Below the pieces are notes generated by a model. It did no database searches and had not been told where the DNA came from. It saw nothing but the letters and a program-made list of their open reading frames with translations. The position numbers and the translations under genes are program-made. Of a stretch of 64,000 nt of DNA, positions 57,101 to 62,331 are shown in pieces. The DNA lies in contig NC_053119.1 of the NCBI RefSeq assembly GCF_010015445.1, positions 29,374,383-29,438,382 on the forward strand, read 5' to 3'. Source of the stretch: Perca fluviatilis. Lineage: Eukaryota; Chordata; Actinopteri; Perciformes; Percidae. Each line of letters opens with the position of its first letter. Within the stretch, counting starts at the first letter, position 1.

Positions 57101-57280
57101 ACAGCGACATACAATTAAAAAGGGTCCACAACGTGTAGCTAGATAAGCTAACTTTACCTTGAGGTATTCTTCTGTAGAAATGATGTCCACTTTCTCAACT
57201 TTCCTTCCTTTTAAAGGCACACTTATGAAAACCGTCGAGTCTGTCTGTGTCCATGAATAGTCTGTTACTAGCAACGGCAT
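34185..57280 (-). CDS. dnaaf4: Dynein axonemal assembly factor 4 (dyx1c1), nine exons
   Basis: Joined minus-strand exons 57158-57280, 56613-56760, 39609-39742, 39271-39484, 39045-39190, 36984-37093, 36741-36894, 36203-36308 and 34185-34297 give 1248 nt, that is 415 codons plus stop, close to the vertebrate length of about 420. All introns are GT-AG and all phases join. Order of domains: an N-terminal CS/p23-like domain (residues about 1-90), a charged coiled-coil-rich middle (about 91-206), the conserved [13 protein letters not shown] block (exon 5), and a TPR region to the C-terminus. The family acts in the cytoplasm with HSP70/HSP90 chaperones to preassemble axonemal dynein arms, so it is needed for motile cilia. 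Intron 2 is 16,870 bp and carries the retrovirus; the other introns are 80-1951 bp. Confidence 0.96.
34406..35320. mobile_element. Long-inverted-repeat element in dnaaf4 intron 8
   Basis: Arms of about 210 bp (34406-34612 and about 35098-35320) are inverted copies with modest divergence, starting TAGTCCAGTCATTTTA and ending with its complement. TAT flanks both sides. Inside the spacer is a perfect 26-bp hairpin stem (34673-34698 with 34736-34761). It encodes nothing and looks like a foldback MITE. Confidence 0.75.
35332..36092. mobile_element. TTAA-flanked long-inverted-repeat element in intron 8
   Basis: Ends AGGGTATCTTTGG and AGGGTAGTTTTTA (read inward) are flanked by TTAA (35328-35331, 36093-36096). 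The arms are about 290 bp and imperfectly inverted. The target suggests a Kolobok or piggyBac type mobiliser; no protein is encoded. Confidence 0.75.
36203..36308 (-). CDS. dnaaf4: dnaaf4 exon 8 (TPR)
   Basis: It encodes [20 protein letters not shown] and [16 protein letters not shown]. The acceptor is tctacag|GCA and the donor AAG|GTTTGA. Confidence 0.95.
36741..36894 (-). CDS. dnaaf4: dnaaf4 exon 7 (TPR)
   Basis: It encodes a complete TPR pair ([20 protein letters not shown], then [20 protein letters not shown]). The acceptor is cattcag|C and the donor CAG|GTCTGT. Confidence 0.95.
36984..37093 (-). CDS. dnaaf4: dnaaf4 exon 6
   Basis: It encodes [15 protein letters not shown] ... NPDWLKDKG, the lead-in to the first TPR. 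The acceptor is caatcag|TGG and the donor AGA|GTAAGT. Confidence 0.95.
37800..38130. repeat. Interspersed fish repeat in dnaaf4 intron 5
   Basis: Clauses such as ccaacagggggcgacaccac and gaagtctatgggagaatg belong to a widespread fish repeat. Boundaries are approximate. Confidence 0.5.
38131..39044. other. Rest of dnaaf4 intron 5
   Basis: No further exon is seen. 38290-38540 is GC-richer and has a promoter-like look (gagagagcg, cccc ggcggctgag), possibly an LTR fragment, but I could not define ends. Confidence 0.35.
39045..39190 (-). CDS. dnaaf4: dnaaf4 exon 5
   Basis: It contains the family's hallmark block [20 protein letters not shown], which links the coiled coil to the TPR part. The donor is GAC|GTAAGA. 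Confidence 0.95.
39271..39484 (-). CDS. dnaaf4: dnaaf4 exon 4
   Basis: It encodes about 71 residues of strongly charged coiled coil ([19 protein letters not shown] ...). The acceptor is gatctcag|CTT and the donor CGG|GTAAGT. Confidence 0.94.
39609..39742 (-). CDS. dnaaf4: dnaaf4 exon 3
   Basis: It encodes a charged helical segment ([15 protein letters not shown] ... KYALEIMMK). The acceptor is gtttcag|AT and the donor AAG|GTATGG. It lies 16.9 kb from exon 2. Confidence 0.94.
40022..40147 (+). mobile_element. tRNA-derived SINE in dnaaf4 intron 2
   Basis: A box TGGCGCAGTGGATA (40030-40043) and B box GGTTCGATTCCC (40073-40084) with a tRNA-like head, then the fish SINE body tgtgtcccgggacactt. 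The 3' end is replaced by a CA run. Confidence 0.8.
40148..40214. repeat. (CA)n microsatellite
   Basis: Pure CA run directly after the SINE. Confidence 0.95.
40400..41475 (+). pseudogene. P-element/THAP9-like transposase relic
   Basis: Several frames in series resemble THAP9/P-element transposases: a coiled-coil-like [12 protein letters not shown] ending at a GTAAAA donor (40541), the [18 protein letters not shown] region (about 40693-40740), the frame 40988-41278 with [48 protein letters not shown] and TMDGH, and a downstream [19 protein letters not shown] (about 41405-41465). The pieces are out of frame or stopped relative to each other. No THAP zinc finger was found upstream. The TMDGH aspartate probably belongs to the RNase H-like active site. 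It lies antisense to dnaaf4. Confidence 0.72.
41311..41362. repeat. 25-bp quasi-palindrome in the THAP9-like relic
   Basis: 41311-41335 is the reverse complement of 41338-41362 at 22 of 25 positions (15 consecutive at the centre) with a 2-nt loop. It falls within the transposase frame and looks like a template-switch insertion. Confidence 0.85.
42220..42225 (+). promoter_or_regulatory. LTR TATA-like element
   Basis: TATAAG about 90 nt upstream of the polyadenylation signal is the best core promoter candidate in U3. Confidence 0.5.
42312..42317 (+). promoter_or_regulatory. LTR polyadenylation signal
   Basis: AATAAA in the R region, duplicated in the 3' LTR. Another AATAAA-like site lies at about 42172. 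Confidence 0.6.
42377..42394 (+). promoter_or_regulatory. Primer-binding site, tRNA-Trp type
   Basis: TGGTGACCCTGACTTGAT matches 16 of 18 positions of the complement of the vertebrate tRNA-Trp 3' end and lies 3 nt after the LTR. tRNA-Trp is the primer known from avian alpharetroviruses. Confidence 0.8.
42487..42494 (+). promoter_or_regulatory. Candidate major splice donor
   Basis: AAG|GTAAGC about 115 nt past the LTR is well placed to make the spliced env message. Confidence 0.55.
42667..43015 (+). repeat. Leader array of repeated stem-loops
   Basis: Four copies of a gtaaaAAGCTcttgg... unit fold into similar hairpins: 42673-42701, 42739-42767, 42856-42885 and 42916-42943; a fifth partial unit starts near 42995. 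In copies 2 and 4 the arms are AGCTCT/AGAGTT; in copy 3 they are AGCTTT/AAAGTT, a paired change that keeps the stem. Position between the primer site and gag suggests a packaging or dimerisation signal (inference). Confidence 0.7.
43027..43239 (+). CDS. Leader reading frame of the provirus, 70 codons
   Basis: The frame starts ATG after the stem-loop array. It contains an internal duplication, [11 protein letters not shown] and [11 protein letters not shown], about 20 residues apart, and is acidic. It may be the N-terminal part of Gag before a frameshift or a separate leader product. I recognise no domain. Confidence 0.4.
   Translation: MTENVLHFDTEADFEVYCEENKITRALFDFEVYCEEDKINKAQLEVKTITSEGSLCEVSEQTGENTLGKE
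43379..43414. repeat. (TA)n microsatellite inside the provirus
   Basis: Pure TA run of about 36 bp between the leader frame and the gag matrix region. Confidence 0.95.
43502..44485 (+). pseudogene. gag 5' part (matrix/p12-like), frameshifted
   Basis: Readable segments in different frames are a basic start [15 protein letters not shown] (43502), a segment ending RMERQRK at the stop 43726-43728, then 43745-44215 with a basic helix, the late-domain motif PPSY (about 43950) and a coiled-coil-like helix ([20 protein letters not shown]). A further frame, 44301-44540, covers the Ser/Asp-rich stretch. At least three frame changes occur before the capsid frame opens near 44485. No N-terminal Met-Gly myristoylation start was found. 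Confidence 0.7.
44443..45765 (+). CDS. gag: gag capsid-nucleocapsid frame, 440 codons
   Basis: The capsid N-terminal part (about residues 55-150, [11 protein letters not shown] ... [16 protein letters not shown]) is followed by a major-homology-like clause ([20 protein letters not shown], about 175-194), a charged helix (250-290) and a nucleocapsid with one CCHC zinc knuckle, C366-x2-C369-x4-H374-x4-C379. An RG-rich tail spans about 387-408. The listed ATG at 44443 is probably not the natural start: the frame enters from upstream by a frameshift near 44485. The protein would form the virion core and bind genomic RNA. Confidence 0.88.
   Translation: MKMNSSTELQNFTKRGPPHDGVMQKLQLQGVFEGEAKVTDEARTVYDLRDRPKKGGAGAFPIMEHPSTNFGVYVPFKHRDLEGLLDDLLPITQGAGPWIRKLEELCQGQTLSLGDMRALFTRAMGGDEAKRLLKSLHISRHDHDGDNFGNYRGVVWDGLRDKYPTKANPEAMTGLTLKPGEDPINYLNRAKSLWRSAWGEKYDRSKATILLWRERCIVGLPEPVQKQLKLTVGLAHLPEEQWLAHISHTDLHRKQTAKDDEEMQQLTKRALKLQVSKATEEVNAKKKAVKQMAVQYPAPANQMGALSDLLIEVHDAVRQAVGDAMTRSFEWNVGEVEDPSTAAVYIPNPRGRVSSRGGPPRRDSSCYICGKPGHWASQCHSPPNGSRGRGYSRGGRGGRGQFAPRGGYRQPTQQQTPQVPNQSHLPTQAWMGEQYSLNAP
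45705..46076 (+). CDS. pro: Retroviral protease frame
   Basis: The aspartic protease motif LVDSGATYS follows a short [15 protein letters not shown] strand, as expected of retropepsins. The frame lies -1 relative to gag and overlaps its last 61 nt (45705-45765); I could not find a clear slippery heptamer, so the -1 relation may be a lesion rather than programmed frameshifting. After about 45950 the sequence makes better sense in the next frame, so the C-terminal part of the protease is frameshifted. Confidence 0.75.
   Translation, partial: PKPPAHSGLDGRTILVECTINGRKHLMLVDSGATYSCITTQLPLSYDSTVVVGVSGMPQKQFYTTPVPVTWRTNCTTHQFWVKKRVCMSPPHLPLSLQPAEFSIWPQRHCHRRNLSPQSIGSD
45926..46519 (+). CDS. Pol segment between protease and RT with two HxTx motifs
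   Basis: This frame covers the end of protease and then about 130 residues before RT. It contains DLHCTLNYT (His codon 46178) and PHITLAIG (His codon 46367), 63 residues apart. Paired H-x-[ST]-x motifs on strands are the active-site signature of 2H phosphoesterases (2',5'-phosphodiesterase/ligase fold). The rest shows alternating hydrophobic strands but no other family signature visible to me. The frame ends in TGA at 46517-46519, where RT continues in the +1 frame. Family identity is an inference from the two motifs only. Confidence 0.5.
   Translation: MHHPSVLGEEEGVHVASTPPPLTPACRILHMAPAPLPPEEPITTVYWLRLDGTLPQTPAIQYQYMQCRKWISTLHPYKAPLDDLHCTLNYTITPDDCYDDDWEANMALLTPTISTTSMFIGKEGVAAAVDLTEHIQQWYQLGTDSAPHITLAIGYAYEARSLGPMVKRALTLTWEETSLPRIWKAKEYTIQTLPRPN
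46505..47830 (+). pseudogene. pol: Reverse transcriptase and connection, frameshifted
   Basis: The fingers domain begins near 46520 ([29 protein letters not shown]) in one frame. At the T-run around 46742 the frame changes, and [14 protein letters not shown] (first catalytic Asp), [19 protein letters not shown] and the active-site YVDD (46955-46966) follow in the frame of 46640-47830. The thumb and connection run to LKPRPTRS and a TAA at 47828-47830. The enzyme would copy the RNA genome; this copy is broken twice (46517 area and the T-run). Confidence 0.9.
47831..49113 (+). pseudogene. pol: RNase H and integrase (zinc and catalytic domains)
   Basis: RNase H follows the TAA directly, in the same frame, with WLYTDGCC, and then shifts frame near 47960 to continue with [12 protein letters not shown] and IYTDSAYA. 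Integrase has a CLEECDTC zinc-ligand clause and the catalytic triad D (ITIDF, 48688), D (RSDNGS, 48871) and E (GLVERAN, 48979); 35 residues separate the second D and the E. After [11 protein letters not shown] the normal continuation is missing: the repeat gtgtgaaggtac occurs twice (about 49019 and 49035), and the frame is lost to a deletion there. Confidence 0.88.
49040..49447 (+). CDS. pol: Integrase C-terminal domain frame
   Basis: The frame resumes after the deletion with [10 protein letters not shown], a helix ([19 protein letters not shown]) and the SH3-like C-terminal domain [11 protein letters not shown] ... [12 protein letters not shown] (GPY/F-type motif) and [11 protein letters not shown]. 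This motif is typical of gamma- and epsilon-type retroviruses and Ty3-like elements. It ends 23 nt inside env. Confidence 0.82.
   Translation, partial: KVLTGRKMPGPPRDGGHMPSLDVCKQEYDDYMKALTSLTSVLSEQVARAQAPGEEEPRSSVKVGDWVRVKVHKRKWTRWLGPYGRGEVTSHSVQVKGKAGAAWHHLTHCAPAPTPSRDLREVRADLINNATPVQT
49425..51278 (+). CDS. env: Retroviral envelope, 617 codons, stop before the membrane anchor
   Basis: Residues 1-27 form a basic cytosolic leader; 28-47 are a hydrophobic signal/anchor ([20 protein letters not shown]). The surface subunit contains an Ig-like segment (about 70-202, DAGTY at 178-182), a CVIC motif (279-282), and WWMCG...GTCALV near its end. A furin-type site RAKR lies at 453-456. The transmembrane subunit has a heptad helix, a conserved [16 protein letters not shown] segment, cysteines 568, 570, 576, 577 and a second helix. 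About eight N-glycosylation sequons are present. The frame ends in TGA (51276-51278), and the expected membrane span is encoded just after it. It would mediate cell entry in a live virus; as written the product lacks its anchor. Confidence 0.9.
   Translation: MPLPFKLRQSGQGSEPRPKYYYGCTWKVWIGMLISTAILVMLLFWFIDTKYDRGRREVQVTRTKGQITLSFIRGNTGTVLLDLCDIVPCTTKDRREEVIYICVTTNSDKWCGSWKCAIANTGSDWGNVGCEPYDTMHLTITRRDLKSRLSVGRKQEGRCQERKCNTIYVTLKDPKPEDAGTYVMGLYAEGKDPLGQFTIQVTDPWSNSTLSTSITVQVDAMNTGMGVLKDSKGPLVKYLNLEDFTIEERLEMETGFTPSGNMWLKMMKYTARTHKMSDCVICAKARPHLGTVPFPLSPVDDPIGYNCMLSLYSDVTMESDVCRTLSLLYPRVRAIQLPPGVVAYPGNCTCITQSNSSTMNVRHLPKKFCMYTYNTSSFVPNVTQPMFNNQSKGLADVWWMCGTQPRLRPSLAAKWGGTCALVSLLLPITMLPISAGKLEETVQSTYHKHSLKRAKRDTDLGFGTWGDPSTPFGSIDSRVYIDAIGIPRGVPEEFKAQNQIAKGFESILPWITTNKNVDWINYIYYNQQRFLNRTRDGLRGVSEQLATSSLMALQNRMALDMLLAEKGCVCHMFGDCCTFIPNNTAPDGSITRALEGLTSLANELAENSGVSENPITS
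51279..51429 (+). pseudogene. env membrane span and tail, separated by stop and frameshift
   Basis: In the env frame, after the TGA, a hydrophobic segment ([19 protein letters not shown]) is encoded. The cysteine-rich start of the cytoplasmic tail ([14 protein letters not shown]) is in another frame, so a frameshift lies near 51355. Confidence 0.75.
51632..51642 (+). promoter_or_regulatory. Polypurine tract
   Basis: GAAAAGGGGGA ends 2 nt before the 3' LTR, the usual plus-strand primer site. Confidence 0.9.
51645..52250 (+). repeat. 3' LTR
   Basis: 606 bp. Compared with the 5' LTR I count 7 substitutions and two compensating one-base indels. It is followed by CTTA. Confidence 0.95.
52396..53684. 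other. dnaaf4 intron 2, unassigned
   Basis: No gene is seen. 52960-53012 (gtatatggctgcaaccctag) resembles a transposon end. Confidence 0.4.
53685..53925. repeat. Interspersed fish repeat in intron 2
   Basis: caattcaatttcatttcatttata, ggagttatctcaagacac, gtaggtctagaccacactct and aaacctcggacagaccctgg are clauses of a very common percomorph repeat, in the order expected. The element class is not clear. Confidence 0.65.
53944..53976. repeat. (AAT)n microsatellite
   Basis: Pure ATA/AAT run of about 33 bp. Confidence 0.95.
53977..54462. other. Intron 2, (TG)n and unassigned sequence
   Basis: A (TG)n run lies at 54082-54111. The minus-strand frames at 54070-54424 have no recognised domain. Confidence 0.45.
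54463..55067. mobile_element. Non-autonomous DNA transposon in intron 2, 605 bp
   Basis: The imperfect inverted ends are GGCCGGTTTACACACTGGATGCG and GGCCACTTACACACTGCCTGCG, read inward, with further internal copies of acacactg and cgcgtaac. No target duplication could be fixed and no protein is encoded. Confidence 0.6.
55068..56364. other. dnaaf4 intron 2, unassigned
   Basis: No gene or clear repeat boundary is seen. Confidence 0.45.
56365..56548 (+). repeat. Family A element fragment in intron 2
   Basis: Right-half clauses of family A (ttcaaaagttgttttagtcg, agatctgaggagc, aagaaagcggaaggtgacgg) are present; both ends are missing. It lies 64 bp from exon 2. Confidence 0.75.
56613..56760 (-). 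CDS. dnaaf4: dnaaf4 exon 2
   Basis: It completes the CS domain ([18 protein letters not shown] ... KVGNGVAV). The acceptor is tgcacag|GTG and the donor CAA|GTAAGA. It ends at phase 1, matching the two bases at the start of exon 3. Confidence 0.95.
57158..57280 (-). CDS. dnaaf4: dnaaf4 exon 1 (start codon)
   Basis: It encodes residues 1-41, starting [13 protein letters not shown], the first strands of the CS domain. The ATG at 57280 is chosen because it matches the conserved protein start and no in-frame ATG lies just upstream. The exon ends CTCAAG|GTAAAG at phase 0. Confidence 0.95.
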
Positions 57281-57313
57281 TTTCGGCACACCTATTTTTT
57301 CGTGTCACCCTGC

Positions 57314-57320
57314 TGTTTGT
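57314..57320 (-). promoter_or_regulatory. Forkhead-type site upstream of dnaaf4
   Basis: TGTTTGT (ACAAACA on the gene strand) lies 34 bp upstream of the ATG. A second, AAACAAAC-type site is at 57413-57420. FOXJ1 controls motile-cilia genes through such motifs; function here is inferred. Confidence 0.45.
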
Positions 57321-57433
57321 TCTTTTGCCCGCACAACTTGGAAGCAGCAGCTCTCCAGTTGTGGTATTCTGCGATAAAAGAGCCGTGAAAGGGAAAAACG
57401 TCAATGGGAAAAAAACAAACCGCTTGGCTTTTC

Positions 57434-57447
57434 GTTGCTATGGTGAC
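57434..57447 (-). promoter_or_regulatory. X-box (RFX site) of dnaaf4
   Basis: On the gene strand the sequence is GTCACCATAGCAAC, an exact fit to GTNRCC-N2-RGYAAC, about 154 bp upstream of the ATG. RFX factors drive cilia genes through X-boxes, and human DYX1C1 is known to be RFX-controlled. Confidence 0.82.
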
Positions 57448-58430
57448 CAGAAAGCGACGCACCATGCTGCCTTTAAATTTGTCGGAAAAATGAGTATTAG
57501 GAGTCGTAGCCAGTACCAATTATTAAAGCGATGCAAACCCACACGTTACAGTACTGTCATAACAAAGTAAATTAGGCCTATATAAAATATTTCACATAGA
57601 ATTAGCTTCAAAAAGCACAGTACACAGATAAAAAAAATTCACTGGAGTAGGCCTAACTTGCTCTCAAATATGTTAAGTAGACTTATAAGTCTACTTAACA
57701 TATGAGCATTCAGAGATTCATATTACATGTTAAACTGTCTTACATGTCCATTTACTTTCACAGATCATCACAGTCTGTCAGAGCTTTAAGTTTATAGGAT
57801 TTGGAAACTGTCTTAATTACCCAGGTGTACAGGCATAATTTAGATAGGCCTATGTAGCTGCTTTAGCCGCTAATGCCTTCTCTTCCTATTCATCCTCATC
57901 AATTACTGTCCAGTGGGGAGAGGATGATGAATCCCTTAAACATATTCAAGGCATTATCAGTGGCAAATATTTTAGGGCACCTGTTTACCAGTACTAAAGG
58001 GTTTCAACGAATGTTCTTATTTATATGACTTAAAAACAGGTAAATGTAATAATGGTTCAGTATATTTCAACAATGTTTACCGAAATATGGAATCATACGG
58101 AATAGGAATGACTGAGTGAACTGAGGATTTTGTTTATGGCGTAGGTTCTGTTTGGTGGCTCAAATGTCAGTTGCTAAAATCTGTATTTACCATAGAAATA
58201 CCAGGATGTTTTACTAGGCAGCTGGATCATCTTTACAACAGGCTGGATGGATTAAGTGGCTGCTGGCCACAAATGTGTATGAGGGAGCTTTTTCTTGAAA
58301 TGTAGTAAATATATTTTAGACTTAAAAATATCCCCTTTTCTTATATGGAATTTGTTTTTCATTGTTTGTTATCTGCTGAATGGGTGGAGAACAAAAGCTG
58401 AACCCATCTGAGTAAATTCACACCCACGGA
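57448..58430. other. Upstream flank of dnaaf4
   Basis: No divergent gene is seen. The 36-nt palindrome at 57668 is listed separately. Confidence 0.5.
57668..57703. repeat. Perfect 36-nt palindrome
   Basis: ATATGTTAAGTAGACTTA followed by its exact reverse complement, without a spacer. It lies about 390 bp upstream of the dnaaf4 start codon. Confidence 0.95.
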
Positions 58431-58434
58431 CGAA

Positions 58435-58690
58435 TAGGTTTTGCTATTCTATCCTGTCGAAGGTCTTCTCCGCGTCCAACGACATGACCGACTTGTCAGG
58501 GGGGCCAGATTTTTCAAAGAAAACATGGAAGCCCTGTCTTCCCTGCACAAATTCATTCTGGTCGAAATAAACCATTTGAGGTAAGAATGGTTCCGATCTC
58601 CTCGCTAGAGCTTTACGTAACATTTTCAGGTCATTATTTAGGAGTAAGATCGGTCTATAAGACCCACATTGGGTTGGCATTTTCTAGGTT
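58435..58690 (-). pseudogene. L1/Tx1-type LINE RT fragment
   Basis: Minus-strand translation shows CGSYRPILLLNNDLKMLRKA, PFLPQMVYFDQNEFVQGRQG and SLDAEKTFDRIE, the first RT blocks of L1/Tx1 LINEs. Between the second and third block some 10 residues are missing. Only about 80 codons of the roughly 1200 remain. Confidence 0.85.
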
Positions 58691-59397
58691 TTAGAAACAA
58701 TGAAATGATTGCTATGTTAGCAAAGGAGGGAGGGTTCCTATGTCTCCTCACATGCCTTTTATTTTACCTACTCAATATTAATCTTTATGTTCTCTCAGGT
58801 CGATCCACTGGAGGGAGCCATAGTAGGCGTCAGAACCAAGTTAGAAAAGGCTGCCAGCTGAGGTTCGTTGTTGAAAACAGGTATTTTCACCCAGTGGCTG
58901 GAAATAGGGAGGAACCCAGCTGGACCAGTTCCAGATCTGGATCTTTTGTAAAGAAGGAGAAGATTTACTTCAGAAGCAGAAAGGGCAGCCTGGGTTAGTG
59001 TGTGGTTTGTGGTTTTTGGTGTTTTATCATGATGACAAAGCCAGCAGGTGACAGGAACGCAGTCTGAGCTTTTTCGTTTTTTTCCCTTAATGTAATCAAA
59101 TCCCATGAAAGGATCAAAACCAACAATAAATTGATTCGATTTACAAACACTGCCTTCTTAGTTAAAGTCTGATATATCCTATTCAGGGCTTTAAATGAAC
59201 TTTTTTGATCACCAGCCAACACGGCTAGTAGATTTTTAAAGTTACCAGCCAATCAGATTTGCCACTAGCCACGTTTGTTTTTTCCTAACTATTTTAAGCT
59301 CCTCTGATTCGTTTGGCGCTGTTCCGTTTGTCTTCTCTGTTTCAGCAGAGCTTGTAATCAATGCCGCAGACTCTAGGCATGTAGCCAACGGCTAATT
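58691..59397. other. Intergenic stretch, nothing recognised
   Basis: A dispersed repeat fragment (accagccaacacggctagtag, 59211) is related to 24864. No gene is supported. Confidence 0.45.
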
Positions 59398-59755
59398 TTC
59401 GGCCAGATGTCCGTTACCTTCCGCTTTCTTTGTGTTGGCATTCTAAACTCCGGTCGATTTATGAGGACTATGGTTAACTGCTCCTCAAATCTCAACAGGG
59501 TAAATTGAGACAGCTAGCTGGACTGTCGAAGAATAGATCTGTCAAATCTGAGTTTTCTCTTGAATGACTAAAACAACTTTTGAATGTATACAGTATACAT
59601 AGTTCCTTCCTGATTTTGCAGAGGCACCATGGCTCTGTCTGGCGCTTTGCGCCGCCCAAGAAGATTGTGATTGTGTTTCTCCTATCCAGGAATGCTGTGT
59701 ATACTAGCCAGACCTTCCTCTGCAGTGCTGTGGAGGTAGGTCTGGCAATGAGAGT
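59398..59755 (-). repeat. Family A element, minus strand, nearly complete
   Basis: It runs from the catccgg end (diverged) to the aggtctggcaatg start of the family, read on the minus strand. The outermost bases are altered and no target duplication was seen. Confidence 0.75.
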
Positions 59756-60558
59756 AGTCTAGGTCAAGTGGTCCCCTGACTTTTCATTTAGCAGTACCAT
59801 CGATCTCTAGCAGGATGACATTTGAGGTTTTGAGACTTGACAACTATTGGATGAATTGCCATCAAATGTGGCTTAGATATTCATGCCCAGGATCAATTGT
59901 AATAACTGTGCTGATCCCCTGACTTCATCTAGTGCCATCAACAGGTCACAATTCCAGTTTGTCCAATACTCTGCATCTCCAAAGCTTATGGTAACAAAAA
60001 CTCCACACAATTAAGTAACTCTTTAATTCTGACTTTGACCTGACAATCAAAGTCAATAATACTTTTATGAAACTATTATTGAGATAAAAACAAGGCCATA
60101 TTTTATTGTCTCTTTGTTGTAAATCATATTTATTCTTGCACACTTACTGGATTCTATTATAATTTCCGATATCATATCACGTTTTCCTAATCACAACTTG
60201 TAAAACTATTAAAAAACTGTGACGTGCTTAACAAATTGTTCTTTGTAGGCTTGGTGTTGTTTCAAAGGAGAGTTTGAGTCATGTGAGATAAACCTTTAAA
60301 CATTGGCCATATCTGTACCTGTCCATTCTTAGCTTTATAGCACATTGAGTATTTCCACATCTTTTTCCACATCTAAGAAAATGTTGTACGTGTATTTTAT
60401 TGTCCCATGAGGCCTGAAAAGTACAATGAACTGCAGCTGACCCCAGTGTTCTCCTCGCTGTCACTACAACAAAAGCAATATACTAGCCAAGGCTTTGTTT
60501 TACAATGCTGTCAAGGTAAAGGAGGTAAGAAAACCTGTTACTCTGATTTCACAAACCT
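59756..60558. other. Intergenic stretch, nothing recognised
   Basis: No feature could be supported. Confidence 0.5.
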
Positions 60559-61171
60559 AACATGAAGAGGGATACTGATAACATCTACAGGAAGTCAAAT
60601 GTGACTGTTTCAAAATACTCCTCAACAAACATGATAAAGAGGTTTATCAGAGATTTTCAAGTAATAATTAATCAAGTTAAACTATGGTGTACACTATGAA
60701 TGCTCTTTATTGTATACGCCAATACAGTATTTTATCAGTTAGTATTAGTTAGCAAGAATGCACATTTAGGTGTACAGTCTGTCCAAAACTCTGTGAATCA
60801 CCTCTGTACTGTATTTAATGTCATCAAACTTGTCTTATAACGTTAATGAAATCTTATAATAATTCCAAATGGTTCCACTTTACTTGAGGTCAAGGGAATT
60901 ATTAATGACCCAGTTTAAAAGCATTTGACAATGTAATCCAACATTATGACATCTTTATGACAAGTCCAAATTGTAACATGAAGAGGGATGATGATAACAT
61001 CTAAAGGAAGTCAAATGTGACTTTTTGGAAATACTCCTCAACAAACATGATAAAGTGTTTTATCAGAGATCTGATTAGTTTTCAAGTAAGATCAAAGCAA
61101 TTCAAACAGTACACTATGAGTACCTTTTACAGTATACTATAATATTTTAGCAGTTAGTATTAGTTAGCAAT

Positions 61172-62118
61172 CAATGTTGGGAGTAACGGCGTTTAAGTAT
61201 GACAACGTTACTAACGGCATTATTTTTTCAGTAATGGAGAAATCTAATTAATTACTTTTCCCATCGTTGCAATCGTTACCGTTACTGAGAATGTAAAGTG
61301 GCGCGTTACTACAATTTTGTTGAATGAAGCGCGAGGTGTCAGGCTTTGGCTACACATCAGCTGCCTGGAGAGAACAGGGGTGGTGATGATGACACCGTTG
61401 CAAATGCGATGATGATTGGCTGGGTGGGCGGATGCCCTGCTCACGCTGTCTCACTGCACGCTCCGACTACCACTAAACACAAGACAGCGACAATGGCGAC
61501 GAGCCAGGGAAATTCAAAGGTAGCGTTCTCGAACTGGAAGTACTGGCACTACTTCTCGCTCATTGAAATGAAAGGCAAGAATGTTTATGTAACATGCATG
61601 CTATGCCCAGGAAAAAAAGACTTTATCTACGTCTGCCTCAAGCAACTCGAATCTTATGAAGCACCTCACATCAACACATGCTAACACAACACTTGTTGCT
61701 GCTGCTAACCCATCCCCAAGCCCAAATGCAGCTAGCATGAGCTCCAGCGAAGGAGACGGAGCCACTCTGTTAAAACAAGCAACGCTCGATTTTTCAATAT
61801 TTATTTTTTATATGTTTTTATTTCTGTGCATATCATATGGCAGGCTGCAATCTATTGAGTTCAAATAAATACCAAATGTTCTAAAATACTGTATATAGTG
61901 TTTTTATTCTTCAATCAGTTAATATAAACATCTTTGACGTTAAAGATGTTATAGAACGTAATAGCGTTATAGAACATAAAAAATAACGTCCCAGTTACTT
62001 TGCTGAGTAACTAATTACTTTTACAATGTGGTAACTGAGTTACTAACTCAATTACTTTTTGGAAGAAGTAATTTGTAACTGTAACTAATTACTTTTTTAA
62101 AGTAGATGACCAACACTG
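61172..62118 (+). mobile_element. hAT derivative retaining a BED-finger start, 947 bp
   Basis: The ends CAATGTTGGGAGTAAC and CAGTGTTGGTC (read inward) with an exact 8-bp target duplication ttagcaat (61164-61171, 62119-62126) define a hAT element. The corresponding place in unit 1 of the duplication has no element. The catalytic core is absent, so the element is non-autonomous. Confidence 0.88.
61493..61800 (+). pseudogene. hAT transposase N-terminus (BED zinc finger), frameshifted
   Basis: MATSQGNSKVAFSNWKYW leads to VTCMLCPGKK (C-x2-C) in one frame, and KHLTSTHANT (H-x4-H) follows in another; together these are the ligands of a BED finger. TLLKQATLDF follows, and then the sequence jumps to the transposon's right end. 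Confidence 0.7.
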
Positions 62119-62331
62119 TTAGCAATAATGCACAATAAGATGTCCGGATACAGAATAAAATGTGTATTTACTGCCTTCAAACTGGTCTTCTAACTTTTAT
62201 GACATCTTAATAACAAGTCCAAATGGTTCCACTTTACTTAAGGTCATGTGAATTATCCATGACGTTATAAAAGCATTTGACAGTGTAATCAAACTTGATG
62301 ACATCTTTATGACAAGTTCAAATTGTTTCAC

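Larger units (their letters stand above)
60560..62331. repeat. Tandem duplication, two units of about 400-417 bp
   Basis: Unit 1 (60560-60976) and unit 2 (60977-62331) share acatgaagagggat, gtcaaatgtgact, actcctcaacaaacatgat, gcagttagtattagttagca and ggttccactttactt in the same order. Unit 2 is enlarged by the element at 61172-62118; without it the units are about equal. Confidence 0.85.

Noticed and set aside
57247..57570. 107-codon plus-strand frame over the dnaaf4 start region
   Set aside because: It is antisense to exon 1 and the promoter; the minus-strand exon is clearly the real coding sequence.
61346..61868. Host BED-finger gene
   Set aside because: The frame lies between hAT ends with an exact 8-bp duplication and is frameshifted.
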